From Corynebacterium sp. TAE3-ERU16 (GTDB lineage Bacteria; Actinomycetota; Actinomycetes; Mycobacteriales; Mycobacteriaceae), in the NCBI RefSeq assembly GCF_019209935.1, contig NZ_JAHUTN010000009.1, positions 1 to 64,000 on the forward strand: DNA of 64,000 bases, written 5' to 3'. Positions 8,902 to 19,099 of the stretch are shown here, in pieces. The position numbers and the translations under genes are program-made. Position 1 is the first letter of the stretch. Each line of letters begins with the position of its first letter. Below the pieces are notes generated by a model. The model was not told where the DNA came from. It did not search any database and was given only the letters and a program-made list of their open reading frames with translations.

Positions 8902-10650
<1,749 letters not shown>

Positions 10651-10662
10651 GAGATCATCCCC

Positions 10663-11325
10663 TTGACCGCACCCGGTTCGCATGAGTTCACCGTCACCGA
10701 GTCGGAGCTGCTCCTCGAGGCCCCGATCATCGCGGTCCGCCGTGACCGGGTGACCATGCCGGGTGGAAGCCTCGCCGCACGGGAGATCGTCGAGCACTTC
10801 GGTGCGGTCGCCGTTCTCGCCTTCGACGGGGAGCGTATCGCACTGGTCCACCAGTACCGGCACTGTGTCCGGGACCGGCTCTGGGAGCTTCCGGCGGGTC
10901 TTCTCGATCTGGCCGGTGAAGATCCCCTGGACTGCGCCGTCCGGGAGTTGGCCGAGGAAGCCGGCCTGCGGGCCGACCGGTGGGATCTGTTGACCGACGT
11001 GGTCAGCTCCCCGGGCTTCTGCGAGGAAGCGGTACGGGTGTACCTCGCCCGCGACATCTCCGGGGTCGAGCGTCCGGAGGCGGCCGACGACGAGGAATCG
11101 GACATGGTCCTCACGTGGTTCGATCCCGAGGAGGTCCACCGGATGGTGGTGTCGGGGGAGATCGTCAACTCGATCGCCGTCGCCGGCATCATGGTGGGGC
11201 TCGACATCCTCGCGGGGCGCGGCACGCCCAGGAGCGTCGACGAACCGTTCCGGCTCCGACCGACGTCTCTTCCCGGACGTCGCGGTGCGGGCCGCGCTCC
11301 GGGTGAGGATCTCAAGGGGTTGTGA
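10663..11325 (+). CDS. Nudix hydrolase, ADP-ribose pyrophosphatase type
   Basis: 220 residues from TTG 10663, with AGGAGAT about 8 nt upstream. The Nudix box is complete: [20 protein letters not shown] followed by EAGL, within about residues 83-107, with the REL-EE metal-binding pattern. The surrounding fold ([19 protein letters not shown]) matches the ADP-ribose/NUDT5-like subfamily, which cleaves ADP-ribose to AMP and ribose 5-phosphate. The stop overlaps the xerD start as GTGA. The Arg-rich C-terminal tail ([14 protein letters not shown]) is low-complexity. Confidence 0.88.
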   Translation: MTAPGSHEFTVTESELLLEAPIIAVRRDRVTMPGGSLAAREIVEHFGAVAVLAFDGERIALVHQYRHCVRDRLWELPAGLLDLAGEDPLDCAVRELAEEAGLRADRWDLLTDVVSSPGFCEEAVRVYLARDISGVERPEAADDEESDMVLTWFDPEEVHRMVVSGEIVNSIAVAGIMVGLDILAGRGTPRSVDEPFRLRPTSLPGRRGAGRAPGEDLKGL

Positions 11326-12260
11326 CGGATCCCCGGGAACTCGCACGGACCTGGCTCGATCACCTCGTGGTGGAGCGGGGGGTGTCGTCGAACACCGAGT
11401 CGAACTACCGCCGCGATCTGCGGCGCTACCTCGACTGGCTCGATGAGGCGGGACTGGAGGACCTGAGGGAGGTCCGCGAAACGGACATCGAGCGCTATCT
11501 CATCCACCTGCGCACGGGTGACCCGGACACCGGTCGGAGGGCACTGGCCGCCTCCTCCGCGGCACGTGCCCTGGTTGTGGCGCGGGGGCTCCACAGGTTC
11601 GGCGTGTCCGAGGGGAAACTCGAACTGGACGTGTCCGGTCAGGTCCAGCCCCCGTCCGTCGGTGATCGGCTGCCCGAGACCCTCACAGTCGATCAGGTGG
11701 ATGCTCTCATGAATGCCGTGCCCACCGGCGAGCGAGCCTCTCCCGAGGATCTCCGCGACAGGGCGCTTCTGGAGCTGCTCTACGGCACGGGGGCCCGGAT
11801 CTCCGAGATCACGTCCCTGCCGGTCGACGATGCGCCCCGGGCGAACCCGGACGGCTCCGTGACGATGCTCGTGCTCACCGGCAAGGGCGACATCCAGAGA
11901 ATGGTTCCGGTGGGCACCCCGGCGATCCGCGCGGTCGAGGCATGGCTGGTCCGCGGCAGGCCCGCGATGTCCCGGGGGCGGACCCACGCACTTCTGCTCA
12001 ACCGCCGTGGGGGACCGCTCAGCAGGCAGAGCGCCTGGCGCATCATCCGGGACACCGCCGAGCGTGCCGGAATCGACGCCAGGATCTCACCGCACACTCT
12101 CCGGCACTCCTACGCCACCCACCTGCTGCAGGGTGGGGCGAACATCCGCGTCGTCCAGGAGCTGCTCGGGCACGCCTCCGTGACGACCACCCAGATCTAC
12201 ACCCACGTCACACCGGAGAACCTCCGTCAGGTGTGGGCCGGCGCCCACCCACGGGCGTGA
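11322..12260 (+). CDS. xerD: Site-specific tyrosine recombinase XerD
   Basis: 312 residues from GTG 11322, overlapping the Nudix stop. An N-terminal SAM-like DNA-binding domain (about 1-95) precedes the catalytic domain with the full tyrosine-recombinase set: Arg in YGTGARISE near 163, Lys in LTGKGD near 190, [12 protein letters not shown] near 261, LLGHASV near 284 and the nucleophile Tyr in TQIYTH near 293. XerC/XerD resolve chromosome dimers at dif near the terminus. Its neighbours are pldP and scpAB, a chromosome-maintenance cluster. Confidence 0.94.
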   Translation: MTDPRELARTWLDHLVVERGVSSNTESNYRRDLRRYLDWLDEAGLEDLREVRETDIERYLIHLRTGDPDTGRRALAASSAARALVVARGLHRFGVSEGKLELDVSGQVQPPSVGDRLPETLTVDQVDALMNAVPTGERASPEDLRDRALLELLYGTGARISEITSLPVDDAPRANPDGSVTMLVLTGKGDIQRMVPVGTPAIRAVEAWLVRGRPAMSRGRTHALLLNRRGGPLSRQSAWRIIRDTAERAGIDARISPHTLRHSYATHLLQGGANIRVVQELLGHASVTTTQIYTHVTPENLRQVWAGAHPRA

Positions 12261-12472
12261 GGCCCGTGTCAAGGTCTCACGCTTGTTCTTCGTGTTGAAT
12301 CCGCTGTTCGGTGGTGTCGGCGGGGTGATCGACGCCGACCATGTAATCTGGAAACACACCGGTGTAAGAGAACGGTTTCCGTCGGCCGCGCCACCGGAGC
12401 CCGCCACCGGAGTCACGGGCGTTTCACGCGGCCCTGTGTGTATGTGCGAATGACAAGGAAGAGGGATTGACT

Positions 12473-13345
12473 GTGAGTGATTCGGCGCTGTTCGATTCAC
12501 CGGGACCCCAGGTAGGTCTGACCGGGCGCCCCCTCCGCGAGCCCGCAGAACCCGCGCCGTTGGACAGGCACGGACCCGCGACGATCCTCTCCATGTGCAA
12601 CCAGAAGGGCGGCGTGGGCAAAACCACGTCCACCATCAACCTCGGTGCCTGCCTTGCTGCGGAGGGACGGAAGGTGCTGCTGGTCGACCTCGACCCGCAG
12701 GGCGCCCTGTCGGCGGGTCTCGGTATTCCGCACGACGAACTCGATCTGACCGTCTACAACCTGATGGTCGACAGCTCCACCTCCGTGCTCAACGCCATCC
12801 ACCGCACCAACGTCCCCGGCCTGGATCTCGTCCCCGCCAACATCGACCTCTCGGCCGCGGAGATCCAGTTGGTCAACGAGGTCGGTCGCGAGCAGACCCT
12901 CGCCCGTGCGCTCCGTCCCGTAATGCGGGACTACGACTACATCATCATCGACTGTCAGCCCTCCCTCGGGCTGTTGACCGTCAACGCACTGGCCTGTTCC
13001 CACGGTGTCATCATCCCGATGGAGTGCGCATACTTCTCTCTCCGGGGGCTCGCGTTACTCACCGACACCGTCGAGAAGGTCCGTGACCGGCTCAACTTCG
13101 ACCTCGAGATCATCGGGATCCTGGTCACCATGTTCGACCGGCGGACGAGCCACGCCCGCGAGGTCATGTCCCGGGTCGTGGAGGTGTTCGGCGACCAGGT
13201 GTTCGACACGGTGATAACCCGGACGGTGCGTTTCCCGGAGACCTCCGTCGCAGGTGAACCGATCATCACCTGGGCGCCCAACTCCCAGGGGGCGGACCAG
13301 TACCGGAACCTCGCCCGCGAGGTCATCGAGCGGACCGTCGACTGA
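12473..13345 (+). CDS. pldP: ParA-like ATPase PldP
   Basis: About 290 residues from GTG 12473, chosen for its spacing from AAGGAAGAGGG; TTG 12467 is an alternative that lies too close to that sequence. It is a deviant-Walker ParA/Soj family ATPase: QKGGVGKTTSTINLG near residue 42, DLDPQGALSAGLG near 73, IIIDCQPSLG near 155. There is no parB beside it, so this is the orphan ParA; the C. glutamicum homologue in the same place (next to xerD) is PldP, which localises near midcell and affects division. The 207-bp gap upstream holds a possible -10 TAATCT at 12344-12349 and little else. scpA starts 2 nt after the stop. Confidence 0.87.
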   Translation: MSDSALFDSPGPQVGLTGRPLREPAEPAPLDRHGPATILSMCNQKGGVGKTTSTINLGACLAAEGRKVLLVDLDPQGALSAGLGIPHDELDLTVYNLMVDSSTSVLNAIHRTNVPGLDLVPANIDLSAAEIQLVNEVGREQTLARALRPVMRDYDYIIIDCQPSLGLLTVNALACSHGVIIPMECAYFSLRGLALLTDTVEKVRDRLNFDLEIIGILVTMFDRRTSHAREVMSRVVEVFGDQVFDTVITRTVRFPETSVAGEPIITWAPNSQGADQYRNLAREVIERTVD

Positions 13346-13347
13346 CC

Positions 13348-14181
13348 GTGGGCCAACGGATCCACGCCTCCTCCGCGACGCTGGGGGAACAGCCGGAGAT
13401 CACGGGATTCCGGGTCGCGCTCGCGAACTTCACCGGCCCCTTCGACCTGCTCCTGCAGCTCATCGGCCAGAAGAAGCTCGATGTCACGGAGGTGAGTCTG
13501 TCACGGGTGACCGACGAATTCATCGCCTACACCCGGGCTCTCGGGGAGACCGCCGAGCTGGATGAGATCACCGAGTTCCTCGTCGTGGCCGCGACCCTCC
13601 TGGATCTGAAGACCGCGCGGCTGCTGCCCCGGGGGGAGGTGGACAGCGAGGAGGACCTAGCCCTCCTCGAGTCCCGTGACCTCCTGTTCGCGCGTCTGCT
13701 CCAGTACCGAGCCTACAAACAGGTCGCGGAACTCTTCGCGACCTGGCAGCGGGGCGCCCCCAGGCGCTATCCCCGTGCGGTCAGTCTCGAGGAGAGGTTC
13801 GCCGAACTGCTCCCACCGGTGACTCTCGGACACACTCCGGCGAGTTTCGCCGAGCTCGCGGCCGGTGTGTTCCGTCCCAGGGTCCCGGAGCTCGTCGGTA
13901 CCGACCACATCCACAAGGTCGCCGTCTCCGTCCCGGAGCAGGCCGGACGGATACTGGACACCCTGCGGCTCGCCGGAGCGGAACAGTGGCTCACCTTCGC
14001 TGCGCTGACCCGCGACTGCACCGTCTCCATGGAGGTGGTCGGCCGCTTCCTTGCGCTGCTGGAGCTGTACAAGGCGCAGGCCATCGGTGTGGAACAGGAG
14101 GACGCCCTGGGGGAGTTGCGGATCGCGTGGACCGGGCGCGAGGTCGATCCCCGGGTGGTCGCGGCCGGCAACTGGGAGTGA
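13348..14181 (+). CDS. scpA: Segregation and condensation protein A
   Basis: 277 residues from GTG 13348. The kleisin N-terminal motif NFTGPFDLLLQLI is at about 25, followed by the helical region typical of ScpA and a C-terminal winged-helix (AEQWLTFAALTRDCTVSME, FLALLELYKAQ). With ScpB and SMC it forms the bacterial condensin. In this chromosome scpB is separated from scpA by a broken gene and sseA. Confidence 0.93.
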   Translation: MGQRIHASSATLGEQPEITGFRVALANFTGPFDLLLQLIGQKKLDVTEVSLSRVTDEFIAYTRALGETAELDEITEFLVVAATLLDLKTARLLPRGEVDSEEDLALLESRDLLFARLLQYRAYKQVAELFATWQRGAPRRYPRAVSLEERFAELLPPVTLGHTPASFAELAAGVFRPRVPELVGTDHIHKVAVSVPEQAGRILDTLRLAGAEQWLTFAALTRDCTVSMEVVGRFLALLELYKAQAIGVEQEDALGELRIAWTGREVDPRVVAAGNWE

Positions 14182-14197
14182 GCCGCCCGGGGGAGGT

Positions 14198-15172
14198 TCA
14201 CCAGAAGCCGGTGTACGCGGCCTCGGTGGCGTCCGGGTCGAGTCGCAGGTAGTCGCGCATTCCCGGCATCGGTAGATCGACGAGCCCGTGTGCGGGCGCG
14301 GAGATGATGTGCTCACCCAGCGCCCTCCGCCGGGCCGTGGTCACCGCATCGAGGGTGATGGTTCCCTCCCCGTGCACCGCGAAGGCGTGGTATCCGATCA
14401 GCTGGATCATGTAGGGATAGCCGCGGGTTGTGTCGACCGCGACGTCGAGGGCGTCGTCGTCGAATCGTCGCCCCGGCGCGGTGACCGGTACCTCTAGTGC
14501 CGCGCGGGCCTCAGCTCTCGTCACGGCACCGAGGATCGAGTGGTGCGCCCGCCGCAGGAACGTGATGGACTCGGCGTTCAGTAGTGCATCGACGTTCTCG
14601 GGCAGTCCCGCCATCACGACGGCGACGGGACGTGCCTCCCGGAACAGGTGCTGGATCACCGGGGCCAACTCGCGGAGTTCCCCGGCGGAGCCCGGCCAGA
14701 CCTCATCCACGGTCATCAGGACGCCGGTACGGTGGGGCGCGAGAATCCCGGTGAGGTCCGTGAGCTGCGACCGGAGCGACGGTGTCCCAGGGTTCCGGTC
14801 GCGGACGGTGAAGGTGGCTCCGCCGATCCCTCCCGGGGCGGTCACACCGTCGAGGTGCCTGGTCACCGACCGGGGATCGTGGTTTCGGAGAAGTGTCGGA
14901 AGATGATCGGTGACGAGCCTGTCGATCAGGCCCTCCAGCGCGGTCTAGGCGATGGTCAGCCAGCCGAGGGTCTGCGCCGGTCCTCGATCGCGTTGAGGAG
15001 GGCGGTCTTGCCCACGCCACGCTGACCGGACAGCAGGAGTGCGCGTGTCGGTGACCCGGGCTCCTCGTCCAGCCCGCGGTTGAAGGCGTCCAGGATGCCG
15101 TCGCGTCCGACGAGCAGTTCCGGGGAACTGCCGAAGGTGGGGGAAGGGGTTTCTCACGGCCGGGTCATTCAC
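14198..15172 (-). pseudogene. Broken AAA-type ATP-binding protein
   Basis: Reading leftward from GTG 15172 the protein begins NDPAVRNPF, then shifts frame near 15138 in a run of C; the next frame gives PTFGSSPELLVGRD and a Walker A (LSGQRGVGKTALLNAIED). A second shift near 14968 returns to the first frame (QTLGWLTIA), where an in-frame TAG stands at 14945-14947. The remaining 223 codons stay open and carry Walker B-like LMTVDEVW. The family is the archaeal-type AAA ATPases common in actinobacteria, role unknown. Three lesions suggest a genuine pseudogene, though sequencing errors could explain the two frameshifts. Confidence 0.82.
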
Positions 15173-15219
15173 GTTTCCCCTCGGGCGGGTGGCGCCGTAA
15201 CCTCGACCTGTTAAATCTG

Positions 15220-15247
15220 TTAAACATGCTCCGTCATCGACGATGAT
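15220..15247 (+). promoter_or_regulatory. Possible promoter with palindromic operator upstream of sseA
   Basis: TTAAAC (15220-15225), a 16-nt spacer and GATGAT (15242-15247) make a plausible promoter. The perfect palindrome TCATCG-A-CGATGA (15234-15246) overlaps the spacer and -10, as a repressor site would. TGTTAAA also occurs twice just upstream. Which gene it serves is uncertain, since sseA appears to have its own nearer -10. Confidence 0.35.
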
Positions 15248-15386
15248 AGGTCAGTCTTCCCCGGTGCCGTCCGGGGGTGACCCGAGGCCACCGAGCGGGG
15301 TTTCTGCCCGGGGGATTTCGGTTGTGGCACTTCGAGCTCCACTCAGCCACCCCTATTCGGGTGTTTTTACCGGTGAAACAGTCCCG

Positions 15387-15392
15387 TATCCT
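15387..15392 (+). promoter_or_regulatory. -10 element TATCCT of sseA, leaderless
   Basis: TATCCT lies 6 nt before ATG 15399, where the sseA homology begins, and no ribosome site fits between them. Confidence 0.42.
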
Positions 15393-15398
15393 CATCCC

Positions 15399-16226
15399 AT
15401 GTCCTCAGTCACAGTTCCCGGTCCAGTTGTTTCCGTCGACTGGTTGTCCGACCAGCTCACCAGGCGGGACGCGGACCTCGTCGTCCTGTGCGCGTCCATG
15501 GGAAATCCCGCGAAGAGCTCGGTGGGGGTGCCGGGGGCCCTGCTCGCCGATCTGGAGGACGATTTCTCCGATGCCGATTCCCCGCTCCCACACACCGTTC
15601 CCGCGGATGTCCGCGGGGTGTTCGAGGCCCGGGGCATCTCGGACGGTACGGCGGTGGTGGTCTACGACCGTTTCGGCATCATGTGCGCCCCCCGGGTGTG
15701 GTGGCTCGCGAGGGTCGCTGGCCTGGACAACGTCGCCGTCCTCGACGGGGGCCTCCCGGCGTGGACCTCGGCCGGTCACGCGGTTGAGCCCCTCGCGTCA
15801 CCGACGACCCGGGGCACGATAACGGCGCCCGGGCGTCCGGACCTCCTGGTCGGCATACCCGGAGTGTCCCGGGCGCTGGCGCGGAGTGCGTGGGAGGTCG
15901 TCGACGCCCGGAGTGCGGGACGCTTCGCCGGCGTCGAGGCGGAACCCCGGCCGGGGCTCAAACCCGGCCACATCCCCGGTAGCGTGAATATCCCCTTCAC
16001 CAGGGTCCTCGACGACGGTCACCTGCGGTCTCCCGGGGAACTCGCGAAGATCTTCCGTCAGGTCGTGGGCGACGCCCGTCGTCTGACCTTCAGCTGCGGC
16101 TCCGGGGTCACGGCGTGCGTCGATGCGCTCGCCGCCGAGTACGCCGGCTACACCGATCTCACCGTCTACGACGGCTCGTGGTCCGAATGGGGCAGCCCGC
16201 AGGCATGTCAGCCGGTGGGGCCCTGA
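15399..16226 (+). CDS. sseA: Rhodanese-domain sulfurtransferase (thiosulfate/3-mercaptopyruvate type)
   Basis: 275 residues from ATG 15399; the frame is open 156 nt further upstream but that extension has no family features. Two tandem rhodanese domains are present, the N-terminal one inactive and the C-terminal one with the active-site loop SCGSGVTAC (nucleophile Cys near residue 232), plus the CH2A-like KPGHIPGSVNIPF near 190. It transfers sulfane sulfur to cyanide or other acceptors. An sseA-type gene between scpA and scpB is also found in C. glutamicum, so the location is ancestral. Confidence 0.87.
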   Translation: MSSVTVPGPVVSVDWLSDQLTRRDADLVVLCASMGNPAKSSVGVPGALLADLEDDFSDADSPLPHTVPADVRGVFEARGISDGTAVVVYDRFGIMCAPRVWWLARVAGLDNVAVLDGGLPAWTSAGHAVEPLASPTTRGTITAPGRPDLLVGIPGVSRALARSAWEVVDARSAGRFAGVEAEPRPGLKPGHIPGSVNIPFTRVLDDGHLRSPGELAKIFRQVVGDARRLTFSCGSGVTACVDALAAEYAGYTDLTVYDGSWSEWGSPQACQPVGP

Positions 16227-16244
16227 CACACACCCGGGGACCGG

Positions 16245-16250
16245 TAGAGT
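16245..16250 (+). promoter_or_regulatory. -10 element TAGAGT of scpB, leaderless
   Basis: TAGAGT is followed after 7 nt by the GTG at 16258, the same spacing seen at several other starts in this window. Confidence 0.45.
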
Positions 16251-16257
16251 GTCCCGG

Positions 16258-16821
16258 GTGAGTGAAACACAATTCCCGGCACCGGTGACCGCACTGCGGT
16301 CCCAGATCGAGTCGATCCTCCTCGTCGTCGACACACCCGTTGATGTGGACACCCTGTCCCGTGTGCTCGGGGCGGAAGGGGAGCTCGTGGCTGGGATCCT
16401 CGGTGAGATCCGGACCGAATTCGAGACCCGGGGAAGTGGTTTCGACCTCCGCCGCAGTGCCGAAGGGTGGCGGCTCTACACCCGGCCGGAGAACGCCGGG
16501 GTGGTCGAGAAACTGGTCCTCGACGGCAGCCAGTCACGCCTGAGCCGCGCCGCCCTGGAGACGCTCGCCGTCGTCGCCTACCGTCAGCCGGTGACCCGCG
16601 CGCAGGTGTCCGCCGTCCGTGGTGTCAACGTCGACGGTGTTATGCGGACGCTGCAGCTGCGCGGATTGATCCGCGAGGTCGAGAACGACGAGACCACGGG
16701 GGCCCACCGCTACGTCACCACGGAACTCCTGCTGGAGCTGCTCGGCATCGACAGTCTCGACCGGTTACCCGACCTGGCGCCGCTGCTCCCCGACGTCGAC
16801 TCCATCGACGAGGACTACTGA
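16258..16821 (+). CDS. scpB: Segregation and condensation protein B
   Basis: 187 residues from GTG 16258 (GTG 16249 is a possible alternative that overlaps the -10). Tandem winged-helix domains are visible: LRSQIESILLVVDTPVDVDT at the start and RAALETLAVVAYRQPVTRAQ followed by VRGVNVDGVMRTL further on, which is the ScpB signature. It dimerises on the ScpA kleisin in the SMC complex. The C-terminus is acidic. Its stop codon interleaves with that of the convergent lipoprotein gene. Confidence 0.93.
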   Translation: MSETQFPAPVTALRSQIESILLVVDTPVDVDTLSRVLGAEGELVAGILGEIRTEFETRGSGFDLRRSAEGWRLYTRPENAGVVEKLVLDGSQSRLSRAALETLAVVAYRQPVTRAQVSAVRGVNVDGVMRTLQLRGLIREVENDETTGAHRYVTTELLLELLGIDSLDRLPDLAPLLPDVDSIDEDY

Positions 16822-17285
16822 CCTGCGGAATCCGGTCCTTCCGGGTCCAGGGAGACGAGTGTGAAGGTCCCCCCGTGCTCCCTGAAAGTCGCTGAGGTAC
16901 CCCCGGGGTAGAGCTCCAGATCGACCGGACGGGAGCAGAGATCGACCTTCGAGCGGGCGAACTTCTTGATGATCGTGCGCCCGGACGGTTTCACGATGCC
17001 GAGCGCGTTCGAGTCCTCGAGCAGGCCGCTCTCCGGGATGTCCTTGTGCGGGCTGTCGCCGAGTACCTCATCCACGGCGGCGCGGGGCTGGTAGGGGCAG
17101 ATCACCGCCATCCCCGTGGCTCCGGAATCGTAGAGGGTCGCCGGCGCGACGGATTCGGGATGTGTCTCGAGCGCCTTCAACAGGGGATCCCGGCCGAAGT
17201 CACAGGCCGCGGCACTGAATCCGAGCGCGACGAGGACGACCGCCGGAAACGCCGGAGCGGTGCGGCCGATCGGACGACGTGACAC
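16815..17285 (-). CDS. Putative secreted or lipoprotein, unknown function (156 aa)
   Basis: Start GTG 17285 has a perfect AAGGAGG 5-7 nt upstream; a longer frame from 17345 lacks this. The N-terminus is a signal peptide (RRPIGR, then a hydrophobic stretch PAFPAVVLVALGFSAAA) ending at Cys followed by Asp. The lipobox AAAC is weak because -3 is Ala. The mature part contains Cys in VICPYQPRAAVDEVL and DLCSRPVDLELYPGG, possibly a disulfide. I recognise no domain. It shares the strand of the POT transporter upstream and may be co-transcribed. Confidence 0.72.
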   Translation of the reverse strand: MSRRPIGRTAPAFPAVVLVALGFSAAACDFGRDPLLKALETHPESVAPATLYDSGATGMAVICPYQPRAAVDEVLGDSPHKDIPESGLLEDSNALGIVKPSGRTIIKKFARSKVDLCSRPVDLELYPGGTSATFREHGGTFTLVSLDPEGPDSAGQ

Positions 17286-17394
17286 GGGCCCTCCTTCGTG
17301 GGGAAGCCGATCTGTCTCCGGTGGACGGACGGCTGTCGGATCCATTATCCCCTTTCTCCAACCGATTCGGTGGAACGGGAGTTTCCACGGTGCG

Positions 17395-18885
17395 TCACCG
17401 CGTCGGGTCTTCCGTGTGCGTCAGCCGGTTGATCCGGCGGCCGAGGGCGAGCACCACGGTACCGATCGCGATGACGACGAGTCCGCAGGCGGTGAAGTAG
17501 AACCGTTCCGCCGCCGCATCCTCGGGGTTGTAGAGCCTCGAGATGACACCCGCCGCGGCGGTTCCCGCAGCCATGGTGAGGAAGTAGAGCGCGGAGAACC
17601 GCGTCCCGTAGCTCGCTGGCGCCAACGCGGTCGTGGTGGACATCCCGACCGGGCCGACGAGCAGTTCCCCGCAGGTGATCACGAGGACGGCCGCGGCGAG
17701 CGCTGGGAACGGTGTGCTGCCCGGTCCGCCGCCCGCGAAGGGGAGGAGTACGAGCAGGCCGCACCCGGAGATGATGACCCCCACGGCCATCTTCGTCGCG
17801 GAACCGATCCGGTCACCCAGTCGGGCCCACAGCAGTGCCGTCGGGCCTGACAGGATGAGGATGCAGGCCGGATTGAGTGACTGGGTCCACGAGGCCGGGA
17901 CCTCGTGCACGGATCCGAACAGCTCCATGGTCCGGTTCAGCCGGATGTCCGAGTACACGGCGAACACACCGTAGGTCTGGTTGAGGACGGACCAGAACGC
18001 GGTCGAGGCGAGGAACACGGGGATGAATGCCGTGATCCTGCGCCGTTCGACCTCCTTGAGCGACCCGTCGCGGAGCATGCGGGCGAACAGTACGACCGCG
18101 GCGCCGAGGGTCAGTGCGAGGAACACGTTTGCGGCGGATCCGGCATTCAACCATCCGGTACCGGCCGCGACGGCGGCGACAGCGGCGGATCCGGCGGCAA
18201 CCGCGATGAGGAGGGGACGGGAGGAGGCGGGCAGGGGATCGGAGGGGCCGGCCGCGATATCCGGGGAGCGGGTGAGGAGATAGTTGGCGAGCCCGACGAG
18301 CATCAGGACGGCGGCGGCACCGAACCCGTAGTGGAAACCGCGGGAGTCCTGGAGCCAACCGGTGAGGAGTGGCCCCAGGAGCGCACCGATGTTGATTCCC
18401 AGGTAGAAGATCTGGAAACCCGCGTCGCGCCTTCCCTCGTCACCGGCGAAGGCGATACCGAGAACGGTGATCGCTGAGGCCTTCAGTGCGCCGGATCCGA
18501 CGGCGACCGCAAGGAGACCGGCGGTGACGCCCGGTATTCCGGGCACGAGGGCGAGGATCAGGTGCCCCGCGACGAGGATGAGCGCACCACCGAGGAGGGT
18601 TTTCTCCGCCCCGGCGATCCGGTCCGCGACCCAGCCACCGCCCAGGGTACAGAGGTAGACCAGGGAGCCGTACGCCCCCATCAGGGCGGTGGCGTCCGCG
18701 CGGTCGATCCCGAGGCCGCCGTCGGTGGCGGAGTGGTAGAGGTAGTACAGCATGATCGCCTGCATGCCGTAGAAGGAGAACCGCTCCCACATCTCCACCC
18801 CGGCGACGGAGGTCAGTATCCGCCCCCGGCCGGGGAGCGGGGACTGTTCCGGAGGCGCAGTTGAACGTTGTTCAAAAGTCGTCAT
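17395..18885 (-). CDS. POT/PTR family proton-coupled transporter with BioQ-type operator
   Basis: 496 residues from ATG 18885. Family marks are the ExxERF motif (VEMWERFSFYGM near residue 36), the PTR2 signature FYLGINIGALLGPLLTGW, and about 12-14 hydrophobic helices, normal for bacterial di/tripeptide transporters such as DtpT. Codons 4-8 encode a perfect TTGAACGTTGTTCAA palindrome, the same operator type as in front of bioA, so it is probably repressed with biotin genes. The substrate may be a peptide or a biotin-related compound such as biocytin; that is inference. The mRNA is predicted leaderless. Confidence 0.87.
   Translation of the reverse strand: MTTFEQRSTAPPEQSPLPGRGRILTSVAGVEMWERFSFYGMQAIMLYYLYHSATDGGLGIDRADATALMGAYGSLVYLCTLGGGWVADRIAGAEKTLLGGALILVAGHLILALVPGIPGVTAGLLAVAVGSGALKASAITVLGIAFAGDEGRRDAGFQIFYLGINIGALLGPLLTGWLQDSRGFHYGFGAAAVLMLVGLANYLLTRSPDIAAGPSDPLPASSRPLLIAVAAGSAAVAAVAAGTGWLNAGSAANVFLALTLGAAVVLFARMLRDGSLKEVERRRITAFIPVFLASTAFWSVLNQTYGVFAVYSDIRLNRTMELFGSVHEVPASWTQSLNPACILILSGPTALLWARLGDRIGSATKMAVGVIISGCGLLVLLPFAGGGPGSTPFPALAAAVLVITCGELLVGPVGMSTTTALAPASYGTRFSALYFLTMAAGTAAAGVISRLYNPEDAAAERFYFTACGLVVIAIGTVVLALGRRINRLTHTEDPTR
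18861..18875 (-). promoter_or_regulatory. BioQ-type operator inside the POT transporter start
   Basis: TTGAAC-GTT-GTTCAA is a perfect 15-bp palindrome containing TGAAC-N3-GTTCA. It covers codons 4-8 of the transporter, about 18 nt downstream of the -10, a position suited to repression. The same 13-mer type occurs before bioA at 22908. Confidence 0.7.
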
Positions 18886-18892
18886 GAGAAGC

Positions 18893-18922
18893 ATTATCAG
18901 TGGATCCGATCGGTCCGGACAA
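18893..18922 (-). promoter_or_regulatory. Promoter of POT transporter
   Basis: On the minus strand TTGTCC (18917-18922), an 18-nt spacer and GATAAT (18893-18898) precede ATG 18885 by 7 nt. This is one of the best sigma-A type promoters in the window and predicts a leaderless transcript. Confidence 0.65.
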
Positions 18923-19041
18923 ACGGGGCCGTTGTGGTCGGGTACCCCCATGCGTCACGTGTTCATGGGCGGAATCTGACTTCGGCACCCCGGCGTGAAG
19001 GTCCCCGCGCGGGGGCTGGCAGGAATCTCCGATGTGGCGGG

Positions 19042-19058
19042 AAGGTGAGCCGCACCTT
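19042..19058 (+). promoter_or_regulatory. DtxR/IdeR iron box upstream of ABC exporter
   Basis: AGGTGAGCCGCACCT (19043-19057) matches 11 of 12 fixed positions of AGGTNAGNCTNACCT and has perfect 6-bp arms AAGGTG/CACCTT. A -10 like TAATCT (19058-19063) adjoins it, so bound DtxR would block RNA polymerase when iron is plentiful. The exporter ATG is at 19100. Confidence 0.62.
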
Positions 19059-19099
19059 AATCTGGGAAACTGAGATCACGTTCCCACCGAGGAGGATGC

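Noticed and set aside
11322..12260. Phage or transposon integrase
   Set aside because: Length, motifs and position next to pldP and scpA fit chromosomal XerD.
15208..15226. Direct repeat TGTTAAA as an integration site
   Set aside because: Only two short copies, no integrase or tRNA nearby.
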